6,111 nt of DNA, from the NCBI GenBank assembly GCA_021776755.1, contig JAJFFI010000269.1, forward strand, positions 1-6,111, given 5' to 3'. Of the stretch, positions 1-5,061 are shown piece after piece. The position numbers and the translations under genes are program-made. Positions within the stretch are counted from its first letter, which is position 1. Each line of letters opens with the position of its first letter. The notes under the pieces were generated by a model, which saw only the letters and a list, made by a program, of their open reading frames with translations, was not told where the DNA came from and did no database searches. The DNA comes from Alphaproteobacteria bacterium (GTDB lineage Bacteria > Pseudomonadota > Alphaproteobacteria > JAJFFI01).

Positions 1-478
1 CATAGATGCCGGCAAGCCGGAAAACGTGGACCGGCACACCATGATCTTCCCAGAGTTCGAGCCAGGCGGCCTCGGCATCGACCCGGCGCTGCCCGCGTTC
101 ACCGGTAGGGTCGAGCCGGGAGCTCTCGTCGACCCAGCCGCCGTCGCGGGTGCCATAGACGCCCGTGGTCGAAAGATAGCCCACCCAGGCCAGCCCGCCG
201 CGTGCGTTCAGGGCCGCTATATCCCGGGCGTGGATGTCGATCACCGGATCGCCGTGCCCGTCGGGCGGGACCGAGGCGAGGAGCGCCGACGTTCCATCGA
301 GCGCGGCGGCGGGATCGCTGAGCGGGTGGCTGCGGGAAAAAACATTCATTTCCGACACGGGTGGCGTCGGTGCCCTCGCCGACCGCGACGTCCCGGCGAT
401 GTCCCAGCCCCGGGGTGCCAGCAGCTGGCCGAGGGCTGCGGCCGAAAATCCGTATCCAAAACTGAAAAGCCGCTTCAT
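1..478 (-). CDS. SDR-family NAD(P)-dependent oxidoreductase / epimerase, YeeZ-like (partial, 3' end missing)
   Basis: Read on the - strand from ATG at 478-476, the frame stays open to the window edge and gives 159 residues, beginning MKRLFSFGYGFSAAALGQLL. The first strand followed by the glycine-rich turn GYGFSAAALG (residues 8-17) is a Rossmann-type NAD(P)-binding start. The segment GYLSTTGVYGTRDGGWVDE (residues 100-118) is the hallmark of extended SDR proteins of the YeeZ/epimerase group: an STTGVYG strand followed by a D-G-x-W-V-D-E loop. Then come RRVDAEAAWL (131-140), where a conserved R/E helix is expected, and VFRLAGIY (152-159). Family members are usually about 280-300 residues, so roughly half is present. 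A modest Shine-Dalgarno AGGA (complement of 489-492) lies 10 nt before the start. The gene is divergent from dnaA and probably unrelated to replication. The substrate cannot be told from sequence; a sugar-nucleotide or other small-molecule role is only inference. Confidence 0.85.
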   Translation of the reverse strand, partial: MKRLFSFGYGFSAAALGQLLAPRGWDIAGTSRSARAPTPPVSEMNVFSRSHPLSDPAAALDGTSALLASVPPDGHGDPVIDIHARDIAALNARGGLAWVGYLSTTGVYGTRDGGWVDESSRLDPTGERGQRRVDAEAAWLELWEDHGVPVHVFRLAGIY

Positions 479-520
479 GTTCACGTTTTCCTGTCGGCCC
501 AGTGGACGATAACGCACCTT

Positions 521-537
521 GTGCCGGGGCGCGGCAC
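521..537. repeat. Short inverted repeat in the leader of the SDR gene
   Basis: GTGCCG (521-526) and CGGCAC (532-537) are perfect complements around a 5-base GGGCG loop. It lies about 45 bases before the SDR start codon and could form a hairpin in that mRNA leader if transcription begins further upstream. In G+C-rich DNA a 6-bp stem may arise by chance. Confidence 0.35.
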
Positions 538-811
538 CGGTCAACAGCCGGGCGCCGGAGGATGTGACTGTAATTCGATGCTATGGTGAATGCGTGTAAT
601 GCGAGCAAAACTCCCCCGGTTCAGGCGCGATGGAACCCCGATTTGCGAGAAATATTTCCCTATTTGAGGATAATCAGTGCGCACTCGGGGAACGCACACC
701 TTTCACAAGACAAAAAGCGCGAATTTCTGCCGTATCGGCAAGAAGATTCGCACATCGCTCTCGCCTCTTCAGGCAGAGTCTCGCCGTAACTTCATGGAAT
801 CGCGGAAGGAG

Positions 812-820
812 TTTTCCACA
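812..820 (+). promoter_or_regulatory. DnaA box (TTTTCCACA)
   Basis: TTTTCCACA matches the general DnaA-box consensus TTWTNCACA at every position. It lies in the A+T-rich part of the interval, about 1.04 kb before the dnaA start. Poorer matches, each with two mismatches, lie nearby: CCTTTCACA at 699-707, ATTCGCACA at 746-754 and, on the other strand, ATTTCCACT (complement of 953-961). One perfect box among degenerate neighbours is compatible with an origin or a DnaA-regulated site but does not prove either. Confidence 0.5.
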
Positions 821-978
821 GCACCAGAGGACGCGAATCTTTTTTACGGTTCCTTGAAAAACGGCTGTTGCCAGCCCTAAATTCGATGAGTACAGTAGAT
901 TCGCTGTTGAGAAATCGACCGGGCCTGACAGGCATAGCGCCAGTCTTTGGCCAGTGGAAATGTTGATAGCGCACGATG

Positions 979-997
979 TAAAGTGCCGACCACTTTA
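979..997. repeat. Operator-like inverted repeat TAAAGTG-N5-CACTTTA
   Basis: TAAAGTG (979-985) and CACTTTA (991-997) are perfect 7-bp complements around CCGAC. Dyads with A+T-rich half-sites about 12 bp centre to centre are typical of operators for dimeric repressors. Another AAAGTG lies at 1025-1030. No T-run follows, so a terminator is unlikely. The binding protein is unknown. Confidence 0.45.
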
Positions 998-1164
998 AAA
1001 ACTTCAGTAATAGAAGGGCCAGCCAAAGTGTAGCTTCGGCAGGTGGGGAAGTTTTACTTTCGATTATATGAGCGGCACGTAAATATGGGGGTTTGTTATT
1101 TACTGAATAGTTAGCCAGGTTTCTTCGGAAATCGGGACAGGGAAGATGCGTCCGAAGGGCGGGC

Positions 1165-1194
1165 GGCTTCCTGGCACGGCGCGGCAGGAAAGCC
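1165..1194. repeat. Imperfect inverted repeat (hairpin)
   Basis: GGCTTCCTG (1165-1173) pairs with CAGGAAAGCC (1185-1194), leaving one bulged A in the right arm. Flanking GGGCG/CGCCC sequence may lengthen the stem after an internal loop. No T-run follows in either direction, so it does not look like an intrinsic terminator. Confidence 0.4.
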
Positions 1195-1225
1195 TCGCCC
1201 GGCGAACGAATACCCGAACGCTGCA

Positions 1226-1256
1226 AACCGGCCGGGATGCACAAATCTGGCCGGTT
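1226..1256. repeat. Perfect 8-bp inverted repeat with a 15-base loop
   Basis: AACCGGCC (1226-1233) and GGCCGGTT (1249-1256) are exact complements. The loop contains ATGCACA (1237-1243), the right part of a degenerate DnaA box. There is no T-run after it. It could be a protein-binding dyad or an RNA hairpin in a long dnaA leader; its function is unknown. Confidence 0.45.
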
Positions 1257-1291
1257 GGGAGAAGAGACGCACCATAAGGTTGCGCGACGCC

Positions 1292-1319
1292 GTAGGACTA
1301 CTGAGGTAGGACTACTGAG
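1292..1319. repeat. Perfect tandem duplication of a 14-bp unit
   Basis: GTAGGACTACTGAG occurs twice back to back (1292-1305 and 1306-1319) with no mismatch. Each unit starts with a small dyad, GTAG-GA-CTAC. The identity of the copies suggests a recent slippage duplication in non-coding DNA; a length not divisible by three would be poorly tolerated in a gene. Confidence 0.85.
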
Positions 1320-1527
1320 ACGGATGGAGGCCTGGACGCCGCACGCGCAGAAGACCGAGACACGAATTCACTCGCCGCACAAGACGGCGCACCGGCCACA
1401 AAGCGCCGGCAACAAGAACGAGCCGCAAATCGGCCAGCAACAAGATCGCAACGCGGGGCAGTAACACCGCGGAGCGGCAGGAGATTGACCGGAACAGGCA
1501 TGCCGATATGTGCTTGGCCCGTGCGAA

Positions 1528-1560
1528 CGCCAGACCCCGCGAAGAACCGGTGGTCTGGTG
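1528..1560. repeat. Inverted repeat CCAGACC / GGTCTGG
   Basis: CCAGACC (1530-1536) and GGTCTGG (1552-1558) are perfect 7-bp complements around a 15-base loop. A G-T pair and a C-G pair extend the stem to 1528 and 1560. It lies about 300 bases before the dnaA start and could be part of the dnaA leader or a regulator site. No T-run follows. Confidence 0.4.
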
Positions 1561-1848
1561 CCAATGTCACTCGAAGGACCGCGGATGTGTTTTCGCCGCG
1601 GATGATCGAAACCAGATTATTCGGCAAGCGTTTGTAACAGACAGTTCGCCGGAGATCGCGCTGAGAGGGAGAGAACGCAAACCGCGGCGCAGGGCGCATT
1701 GACCGGCGAAGCGATGGCTGGAAGGCCATGGCCGACCATGCGGGACGCAAGACGAAATGCAGCAGCGGAGCGTAATCAGGGACACCCGGCGCCGATAACC
1801 GGACCGAACGAAGCGTTGCAGGCAGCCCCAATGAGGGCGGCCGGTGGG

Positions 1849-1854
1849 AGAGGA
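1849..1854 (+). promoter_or_regulatory. Ribosome binding site deciding the dnaA start
   Basis: AGAGGA lies 6 nt before ATG 1861-1863, a normal Shine-Dalgarno spacing. It supports 1861 as the start over the upstream in-frame start codons in the open frame that reaches back to 1699. Confidence 0.75.
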
Positions 1855-1860
1855 AATATT

Positions 1861-3324
1861 ATGAGTACACCGATTGATTCATCGCTCTCGGATCGTTGGG
1901 CGATGGTGCGCGGGCAACTGCGCGATGAATTTGGCGACACGGCTTTTCGGAGCTGGCTGAAACCGCTGACCCTCAAGGGGCTCGAAGGCAACTGCGTCCG
2001 GATGTCAATCCAGTCGAGGTTCATGCGGGACTGGATTAACTCGCACTACAGCAACCGGATTAGCGAGCTCTGGACGAAAGTGCATCCGGAGGTCCGTACC
2101 GTCGAAATCAGCATAGACCAGACAGCCGCCGTGCCGCCGAACGCGGGTGGACCCGCCGCGGGGGCCTTCAAGGGTGGCTTTAACGGTGTTGCAAACGGAT
2201 CTTCGAATGGAACCGGAGCCGCGCCGCGGGGGGCATTTTCCGGGACATCGCAGCGCAACAGCCCGCCGCCGGCGCCAGCCGGGTTCACCGGGACCGGCGA
2301 GCGCGAAAGCCAGCTCGATCCGCGCTACAACTTCGAGCAGTTCGTCGTCGGCAAGCCCAACGAGCTGGCCCATGCCGCGGCCCAGCGGGTCGCCGAGTCG
2401 CCGACTGTGCCGTTCAATCCGCTGTTTCTGTATGGCGGCGTCGGCCTCGGCAAGACGCATCTGATGCACGCCATCGCCTGGAAGATCAAGGAGGACAATC
2501 CCGAGCGGCGCGTCCTCTACCTCTCGGCCGAGAACTTCATGTACGACCTGATCCGCGCACTGCGGCACAAGGACACGATGAGCTTCAAGGAGCGCATCCG
2601 CTCGGTCGACGTGCTGATGGTCGACGACGTCCAGTTCTTCAGCGGCAAGGACTCAACCCAGGAAGAATTCTTCCACACGTTCAACGACCTGGTGAACCGC
2701 AACAAGCAGCTGGTGATCTCGGCCGACAAGTCGCCCTCGGACCTCGAGGGCCTTGAGGAGCGGCTGCGTTCACGCCTTGGCTGGGGACTGGTCGCCGACA
2801 TCCATCCGATGACCTATGAGCTCCGCCTTGGCGTGCTGCAGCAAAAGGCCGACGCGATCGGCATCCACGTGCCCTTCGAGGTGCTGGAGTTCATCGCGAC
2901 CCGGATCAGTTCGAACGCCCGGGAGCTTGAGGGCGCGCTGAACAAACTGGTCGCGCACGCCACCATGATGGGCCGCGACATCACGATGGATCTGTCCCAG
3001 ACGCTGCTGCGCGACCTGGTGCGGGCCAATGAGCGGAAGCTCACGATCGAGGAAATCAAGAAGACCGTCGCGAGCCACTTCAACCTGCGCTACGCCGACA
3101 TGGAGTCGGCCCGCCGCGCCCGCCCGGTGGCCCGCCCCCGTCAGATCGCGATGTATCTCGCCAAGCAGCTGACGCCGAAATCGCTGCCCGAGATCGGACG
3201 GATGTTCGGCAATCGCGATCATACGACCGTCATGTATTCGGTGAAAAAGGTCGAGGAACTGTATGCGCTGGACCGGTCGTTCGCCGAGGACGTGGACCTG
3301 CTGCGGAAGAAACTGGAGCCCTGA
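1861..3324 (+). CDS. dnaA: Chromosomal replication initiator protein DnaA
   Basis: DnaA is the ATP-dependent initiator that binds DnaA boxes, melts the origin and recruits the replicative helicase. The 487-residue product is complete and shows all four domains. Domain I (about 1-86, with FGDTAFRSWLKPL at 25-37) mediates self-assembly and helicase contact. Domain II (about 90-148) is a flexible linker rich in G, A, N, S and P. Domain III (about 152-375) is the AAA+ module, with Walker A GGVGLGKT (192-199), Walker B VLMVDDVQF (251-259), sensor 1 near SADK (287-290), RLRSRLGWG (301-309) carrying the arginine finger (probably R305), and sensor 2 in NARELEGAL (352-360, R354). Domain IV (about 390-487) is the DNA-binding helix-turn-helix with the signature GNRDHTTVMYSVKKV (450-464). 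ATG 1861 is chosen for its Shine-Dalgarno and because family homology begins there. The frame is open for 54 more codons upstream, but these do not resemble DnaA. dnaN follows 508 bp later. Confidence 0.99.
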   Translation: MSTPIDSSLSDRWAMVRGQLRDEFGDTAFRSWLKPLTLKGLEGNCVRMSIQSRFMRDWINSHYSNRISELWTKVHPEVRTVEISIDQTAAVPPNAGGPAAGAFKGGFNGVANGSSNGTGAAPRGAFSGTSQRNSPPPAPAGFTGTGERESQLDPRYNFEQFVVGKPNELAHAAAQRVAESPTVPFNPLFLYGGVGLGKTHLMHAIAWKIKEDNPERRVLYLSAENFMYDLIRALRHKDTMSFKERIRSVDVLMVDDVQFFSGKDSTQEEFFHTFNDLVNRNKQLVISADKSPSDLEGLEERLRSRLGWGLVADIHPMTYELRLGVLQQKADAIGIHVPFEVLEFIATRISSNARELEGALNKLVAHATMMGRDITMDLSQTLLRDLVRANERKLTIEEIKKTVASHFNLRYADMESARRARPVARPRQIAMYLAKQLTPKSLPEIGRMFGNRDHTTVMYSVKKVEELYALDRSFAEDVDLLRKKLEP

Positions 3325-3446
3325 TACGGGACCGTATCCGATCCGCACGCAAGTGCGTGCCGGGACTGTCAAGCAAGTGCCTACCGGCACTGTGGAGAAT
3401 CAGGACTGCGCCGGAGTTCCGGGCTGACAAGCCGGGCTCCGGCGCA
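3323..3446 (+). repeat. Series of four inverted repeats directly after dnaA
   Basis: Four dyads follow one another. The first is GATACGG-GA-CCGTATC (3323-3338), overlapping the dnaA stop. The second is GCACGC-AAGT-GCGTGC (3345-3360). The third is AGTGCC-TACC-GGCACT (3376-3391). The largest has a 10-bp outer stem, TGCGCCGGAG (3407-3416) with CTCCGGCGCA (3437-3446), and a partly paired interior (GGCT-GACA-AGCC at 3422-3433). All have perfect arms. No T-run follows the last one, so a classic intrinsic terminator is not seen. Rho-independent ends without a clear U-tract, attenuation, or 3'-end protection of dnaA mRNA are possible. Confidence 0.6.
3349..3393. repeat. Imperfect 21-bp direct repeat, period 24
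   Basis: The segments 3349-3369 and 3373-3393 agree at 18 of 21 positions; both start GCAAGTGC and end ACTGT. They overlap the second and third dyads of the post-dnaA series, so those hairpins may have arisen partly by duplication of one unit. Confidence 0.65.
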
Positions 3447-3549
3447 TGCCGTTGCCCCGCCGGCGGCCGTGGTGAGTATGCGCCGACCAACCATTTGAAT
3501 TAAAAAGCATTTCTGGCGTGCGCGCGGGCGCCGGGCGGCCCGATTTCGC

Positions 3550-3577
3550 TTTCTGGCTGCAGCCCCTGTGATATACT
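3550..3577 (+). promoter_or_regulatory. Probable dnaN promoter
   Basis: TATACT (3572-3577) differs from the TATAAT consensus at one position and is preceded by TGTGA, close to an extended -10. Upstream at 16 nt lies TTTCTG (3550-3555), a weak -35. The 10-bp palindrome GGCTGCAGCC (3555-3564) overlaps the last -35 base and fills the left part of the spacer. Transcription would start near 3584 and give a leader of about 250 bases before dnaN. The call rests on sequence resemblance only. Confidence 0.5.
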
Positions 3578-3586
3578 GGCGCACCG

Positions 3587-3604
3587 TTATCCGCATGTGG
3601 CTGA
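3587..3604. promoter_or_regulatory. Back-to-back inverted DnaA-box-like pair
   Basis: TTATCCGCA (3587-3595) differs from the strong box TTATCCACA by one base. The adjoining TGTGGCTGA (3596-3604) read on the other strand is TCAGCCACA, with two mismatches. The pair sits a few bases downstream of the predicted dnaN start point, where DnaA binding could block transcription. A further degenerate box, GTTTCCACG, lies on the complement of 3633-3641. Confidence 0.4.
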
Positions 3605-3652
3605 CGGGGTTGATTTCACGGGCGGAAGCTTTCGTGGAAACGCTGCGAATCG

Positions 3653-3666
3653 GGCGAATTTTCGCC
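3653..3666 (+). repeat. Short hairpin in the dnaN leader
   Basis: GGCGAA (3653-3658) and TTCGCC (3661-3666) are exact complements, giving a 5-6 bp stem with a tight loop in the presumed dnaN leader RNA. No T-run follows, and chance is possible. Confidence 0.35.
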
Positions 3667-3773
3667 TGCACAGGGCCGCCAAGAGCCCGACGCGGAGTTC
3701 ACTGGCTGACTTGCCGAAATCACGCTTGCAGGGCGTTGCAGCCTGTTCATCGCAAACCGGATTCCGGGGTGCT

Positions 3774-3781
3774 GGGAAGGA
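3774..3781 (+). promoter_or_regulatory. Strong Shine-Dalgarno before an upstream in-frame ATG of dnaN
   Basis: GGGAAGGA lies 6 nt before ATG 3788-3790, which is in frame with dnaN. The family start at 3833 has only GGCGAG (3825-3830), two bases away and therefore badly spaced. This makes the true dnaN start uncertain: 3788 would add 15 residues (MSFPESGTNKPNRRD). Confidence 0.5.
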
Positions 3782-3832
3782 CCGCAAATGTCCTTTCCGG
3801 AGTCTGGAACCAACAAACCAAATCGGCGAGAT

Positions 3833-4948
3833 ATGAAGGCAATCATCGAAAGGGCCGCACTGCTGAAGGGACTGGGCCATGTTCAGGGCGTGGTCGAGCG
3901 GCGGAACGCGATCGCAATTCTCTCGAACGTGCTGCTCGACAGCCGAGACGGCGCCCTGAGCCTGACCACCAACGACATGGATCTGTCGATGGTCGAGCAA
4001 GTGCCCTCCGAGACTTCCCAGGAGGGTGCGACGACGGTGCCGGCGCACACGCTGCACGACATCGTGCGCAAGCTGCCCGACGGCGCGCAGGTCGAGCTCG
4101 ATGGCGGCAGCGACGGGCAGATGATGCTGCGCGCCGGCCGCTCGCAGTTCAAGCTCTCGACCCTGCCGGTCGACGATTTCCCGGTGATGAGCGAAGGCGA
4201 CATGTCGCACCAGTTCGTGGTCGGCGCGCCCGAACTGCGCGCCCTGATCGAGCGGACCGAATTCGCGATGTCCACCGAGGAAACCCGGTATTACCTGAAC
4301 GGCATCTACCTGCACGCGGCCGAGAACGAGGGCAACGCGGTGCTGCGCGCGGTCGCGACCGATGGCCACCGGCTCGCCCAGTTCGACATTCCGTTGCCCG
4401 AGGGTGCCGCGGGCATGCCCGGCGTGATCGTGCCGCGGAAGACGGTAGGCGAGCTTCTCAAGCTGATCGGCGAGACCGACGGCGAGGTCGAGGTGGCGCT
4501 GTCGGAAGCCAAGATCCGCTTCGCGCTCGACGGCAGCCGGCTGACCTCGAAACTGATCGACGGCACATTCCCCGACTACACCCGCGTTATCCCGGAGGCA
4601 AACGACAAGCAGCTCGAGGTCGCGTGCAAGGATTTCTCGAACGCGGTCGACCGGGTGTCGACGATTTCGACCGAGAAGTCGCGGGCCGTGAAGCTGGCGC
4701 TCACCGACAAGAGCCTGGTGCTCTCGGCCAACAGTCCGGAACACGGCAGCGCCGACGAAGAGCTTGAAGTGAGCTATGGCTCGGACGCGATGGAGATCGG
4801 GTTCAACTCACGCTATCTGCTCGACATCACCAAGCGGATCGAGGGCGACACGGCGCAGTTCCATCTTTCGGATGCGGCGTCGCCCACCATCGTGCGCGAC
4901 TCGGCGGACGGCAGCGCGCTCTACGTGCTGATGCCGATGCGGGTGTGA
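3833..4948 (+). CDS. dnaN: DNA polymerase III subunit beta (sliding clamp)
   Basis: DnaN dimerises into a ring around DNA and tethers polymerase III and many partner proteins; with Hda-type proteins it also takes part in inactivating DnaA-ATP. From ATG 3833 the product has 371 residues, the usual clamp length. It has three clamp domains: about 1-122 (start MKAIIERAALLKGL, then RRNAIAILSNVLL at 23-35), about 128-247 (ELRALIERTEFAMSTEETRYYLNGIYL, with ATDGHRLA at 175-182), and about 250-371. The partner-binding pocket is recognisable: T176, H179, R180 and L181, the segment FPDYTRVIP (246-254) and the C-terminus YVLMPMRV (364-371). The start at 3833 matches the family and the shift to G+C-rich third positions. 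The 45 bases before it are in frame from ATG 3788, which has the better ribosome binding site. recF follows closely, so the two are probably co-transcribed. Confidence 0.97.
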   Translation: MKAIIERAALLKGLGHVQGVVERRNAIAILSNVLLDSRDGALSLTTNDMDLSMVEQVPSETSQEGATTVPAHTLHDIVRKLPDGAQVELDGGSDGQMMLRAGRSQFKLSTLPVDDFPVMSEGDMSHQFVVGAPELRALIERTEFAMSTEETRYYLNGIYLHAAENEGNAVLRAVATDGHRLAQFDIPLPEGAAGMPGVIVPRKTVGELLKLIGETDGEVEVALSEAKIRFALDGSRLTSKLIDGTFPDYTRVIPEANDKQLEVACKDFSNAVDRVSTISTEKSRAVKLALTDKSLVLSANSPEHGSADEELEVSYGSDAMEIGFNSRYLLDITKRIEGDTAQFHLSDAASPTIVRDSADGSALYVLMPMRV

Positions 4949-5061
4949 GCAGAGCGGCCGCCACGGCAGCGCAACAGGATCACGGCGGACAGCACAACGC
5001 TCCGGCGGCCGCAGGTGAGTCGCTGGGTCCCGGTGCGCGTGACCCAGGCGCGCGGCCCGGC

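Larger units (their letters stand above)
479..1860. other. Long non-coding interval between the SDR gene and dnaA; candidate origin/control region
   Basis: No reading frame here has a recognisable product, a good ribosome binding site and the G+C-rich third positions of the flanking genes. The stretch about 600-1135 is A+T-richer than the genes: hand counts give 25/60 G+C at 841-900, 26/60 at 961-1020 and 24/60 at 1081-1140. It carries a DnaA box at 812-820, poorer matches at 699-707, 746-754 and 953-961, short palindromes at 649-658 and 676-685, and an operator-like inverted repeat at 979-997. From about 1150 to 1860 it is G+C-rich with inverted repeats (1165-1194, 1226-1256, 1528-1560) and a tandem duplication (1292-1319). 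The dnaA promoter must lie here, but I see only weak candidates: TTCGCC at 1592-1597 with GATTAT at 1615-1620 (17-nt spacer), or TTGACC at 1485-1490 without a good -10. An SDR promoter reading leftward is equally uncertain. No tRNA or rRNA was recognised. Confidence 0.6.
3325..3832. other. dnaA-dnaN intergenic region
   Basis: This 508-bp gap holds no gene. Its left third carries a series of inverted repeats (3323-3446) that may end or stabilise dnaA mRNA. A short A+T-rich patch at about 3492-3513 precedes a probable dnaN promoter (3550-3577). DnaA-box-like sequences lie at its expected start point (3587-3604) and at 3633-3641 on the other strand (two mismatches). The remainder, to 3832, would be a 5' leader of about 250 bases. 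Separation of dnaA and dnaN by a region of this kind argues for at least partly independent transcription. Confidence 0.65.

Noticed and set aside
26..589. 187-residue + strand frame opposite the SDR gene
   Set aside because: It is the antisense shadow of the SDR coding region, which has clear family motifs.
792..1244. 150-residue open frame on the - strand in the A+T-rich interval
   Set aside because: No recognisable domain, and the composition is unlike the neighbouring genes. The candidate DnaA box and operator-like dyad lie inside it.
1237..1464. 75-residue + strand frame, considered as rpsT (often near dnaA in alphaproteobacteria) or another small protein
   Set aside because: The sequence does not resemble ribosomal protein S20 or another known small protein, and it contains the exact 14-bp tandem duplication.
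1298..1831. 177-residue open frame on the - strand upstream of dnaA
   Set aside because: The product is rich in R, S and P, looks like no known family, and overlaps the dnaA leader. A chance frame is likely in G+C-rich DNA.
1699..1860. Possible 54-residue N-terminal extension of DnaA (open frame with TTG and ATG starts)
   Set aside because: The residues do not resemble DnaA domain I, which begins after 1861, and a well-placed Shine-Dalgarno precedes ATG 1861.
3407..3446. Classic rho-independent terminator for dnaA
   Set aside because: The stem is strong but no T-run follows it, so I report it only as part of a hairpin series.
3587..4744. 385-residue - strand frame, and a 399-residue + strand frame at 3568-4767
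   Set aside because: Both are shadows of dnaN in other frames; their R/A/G-rich or Q/H/V-rich products have no family features.
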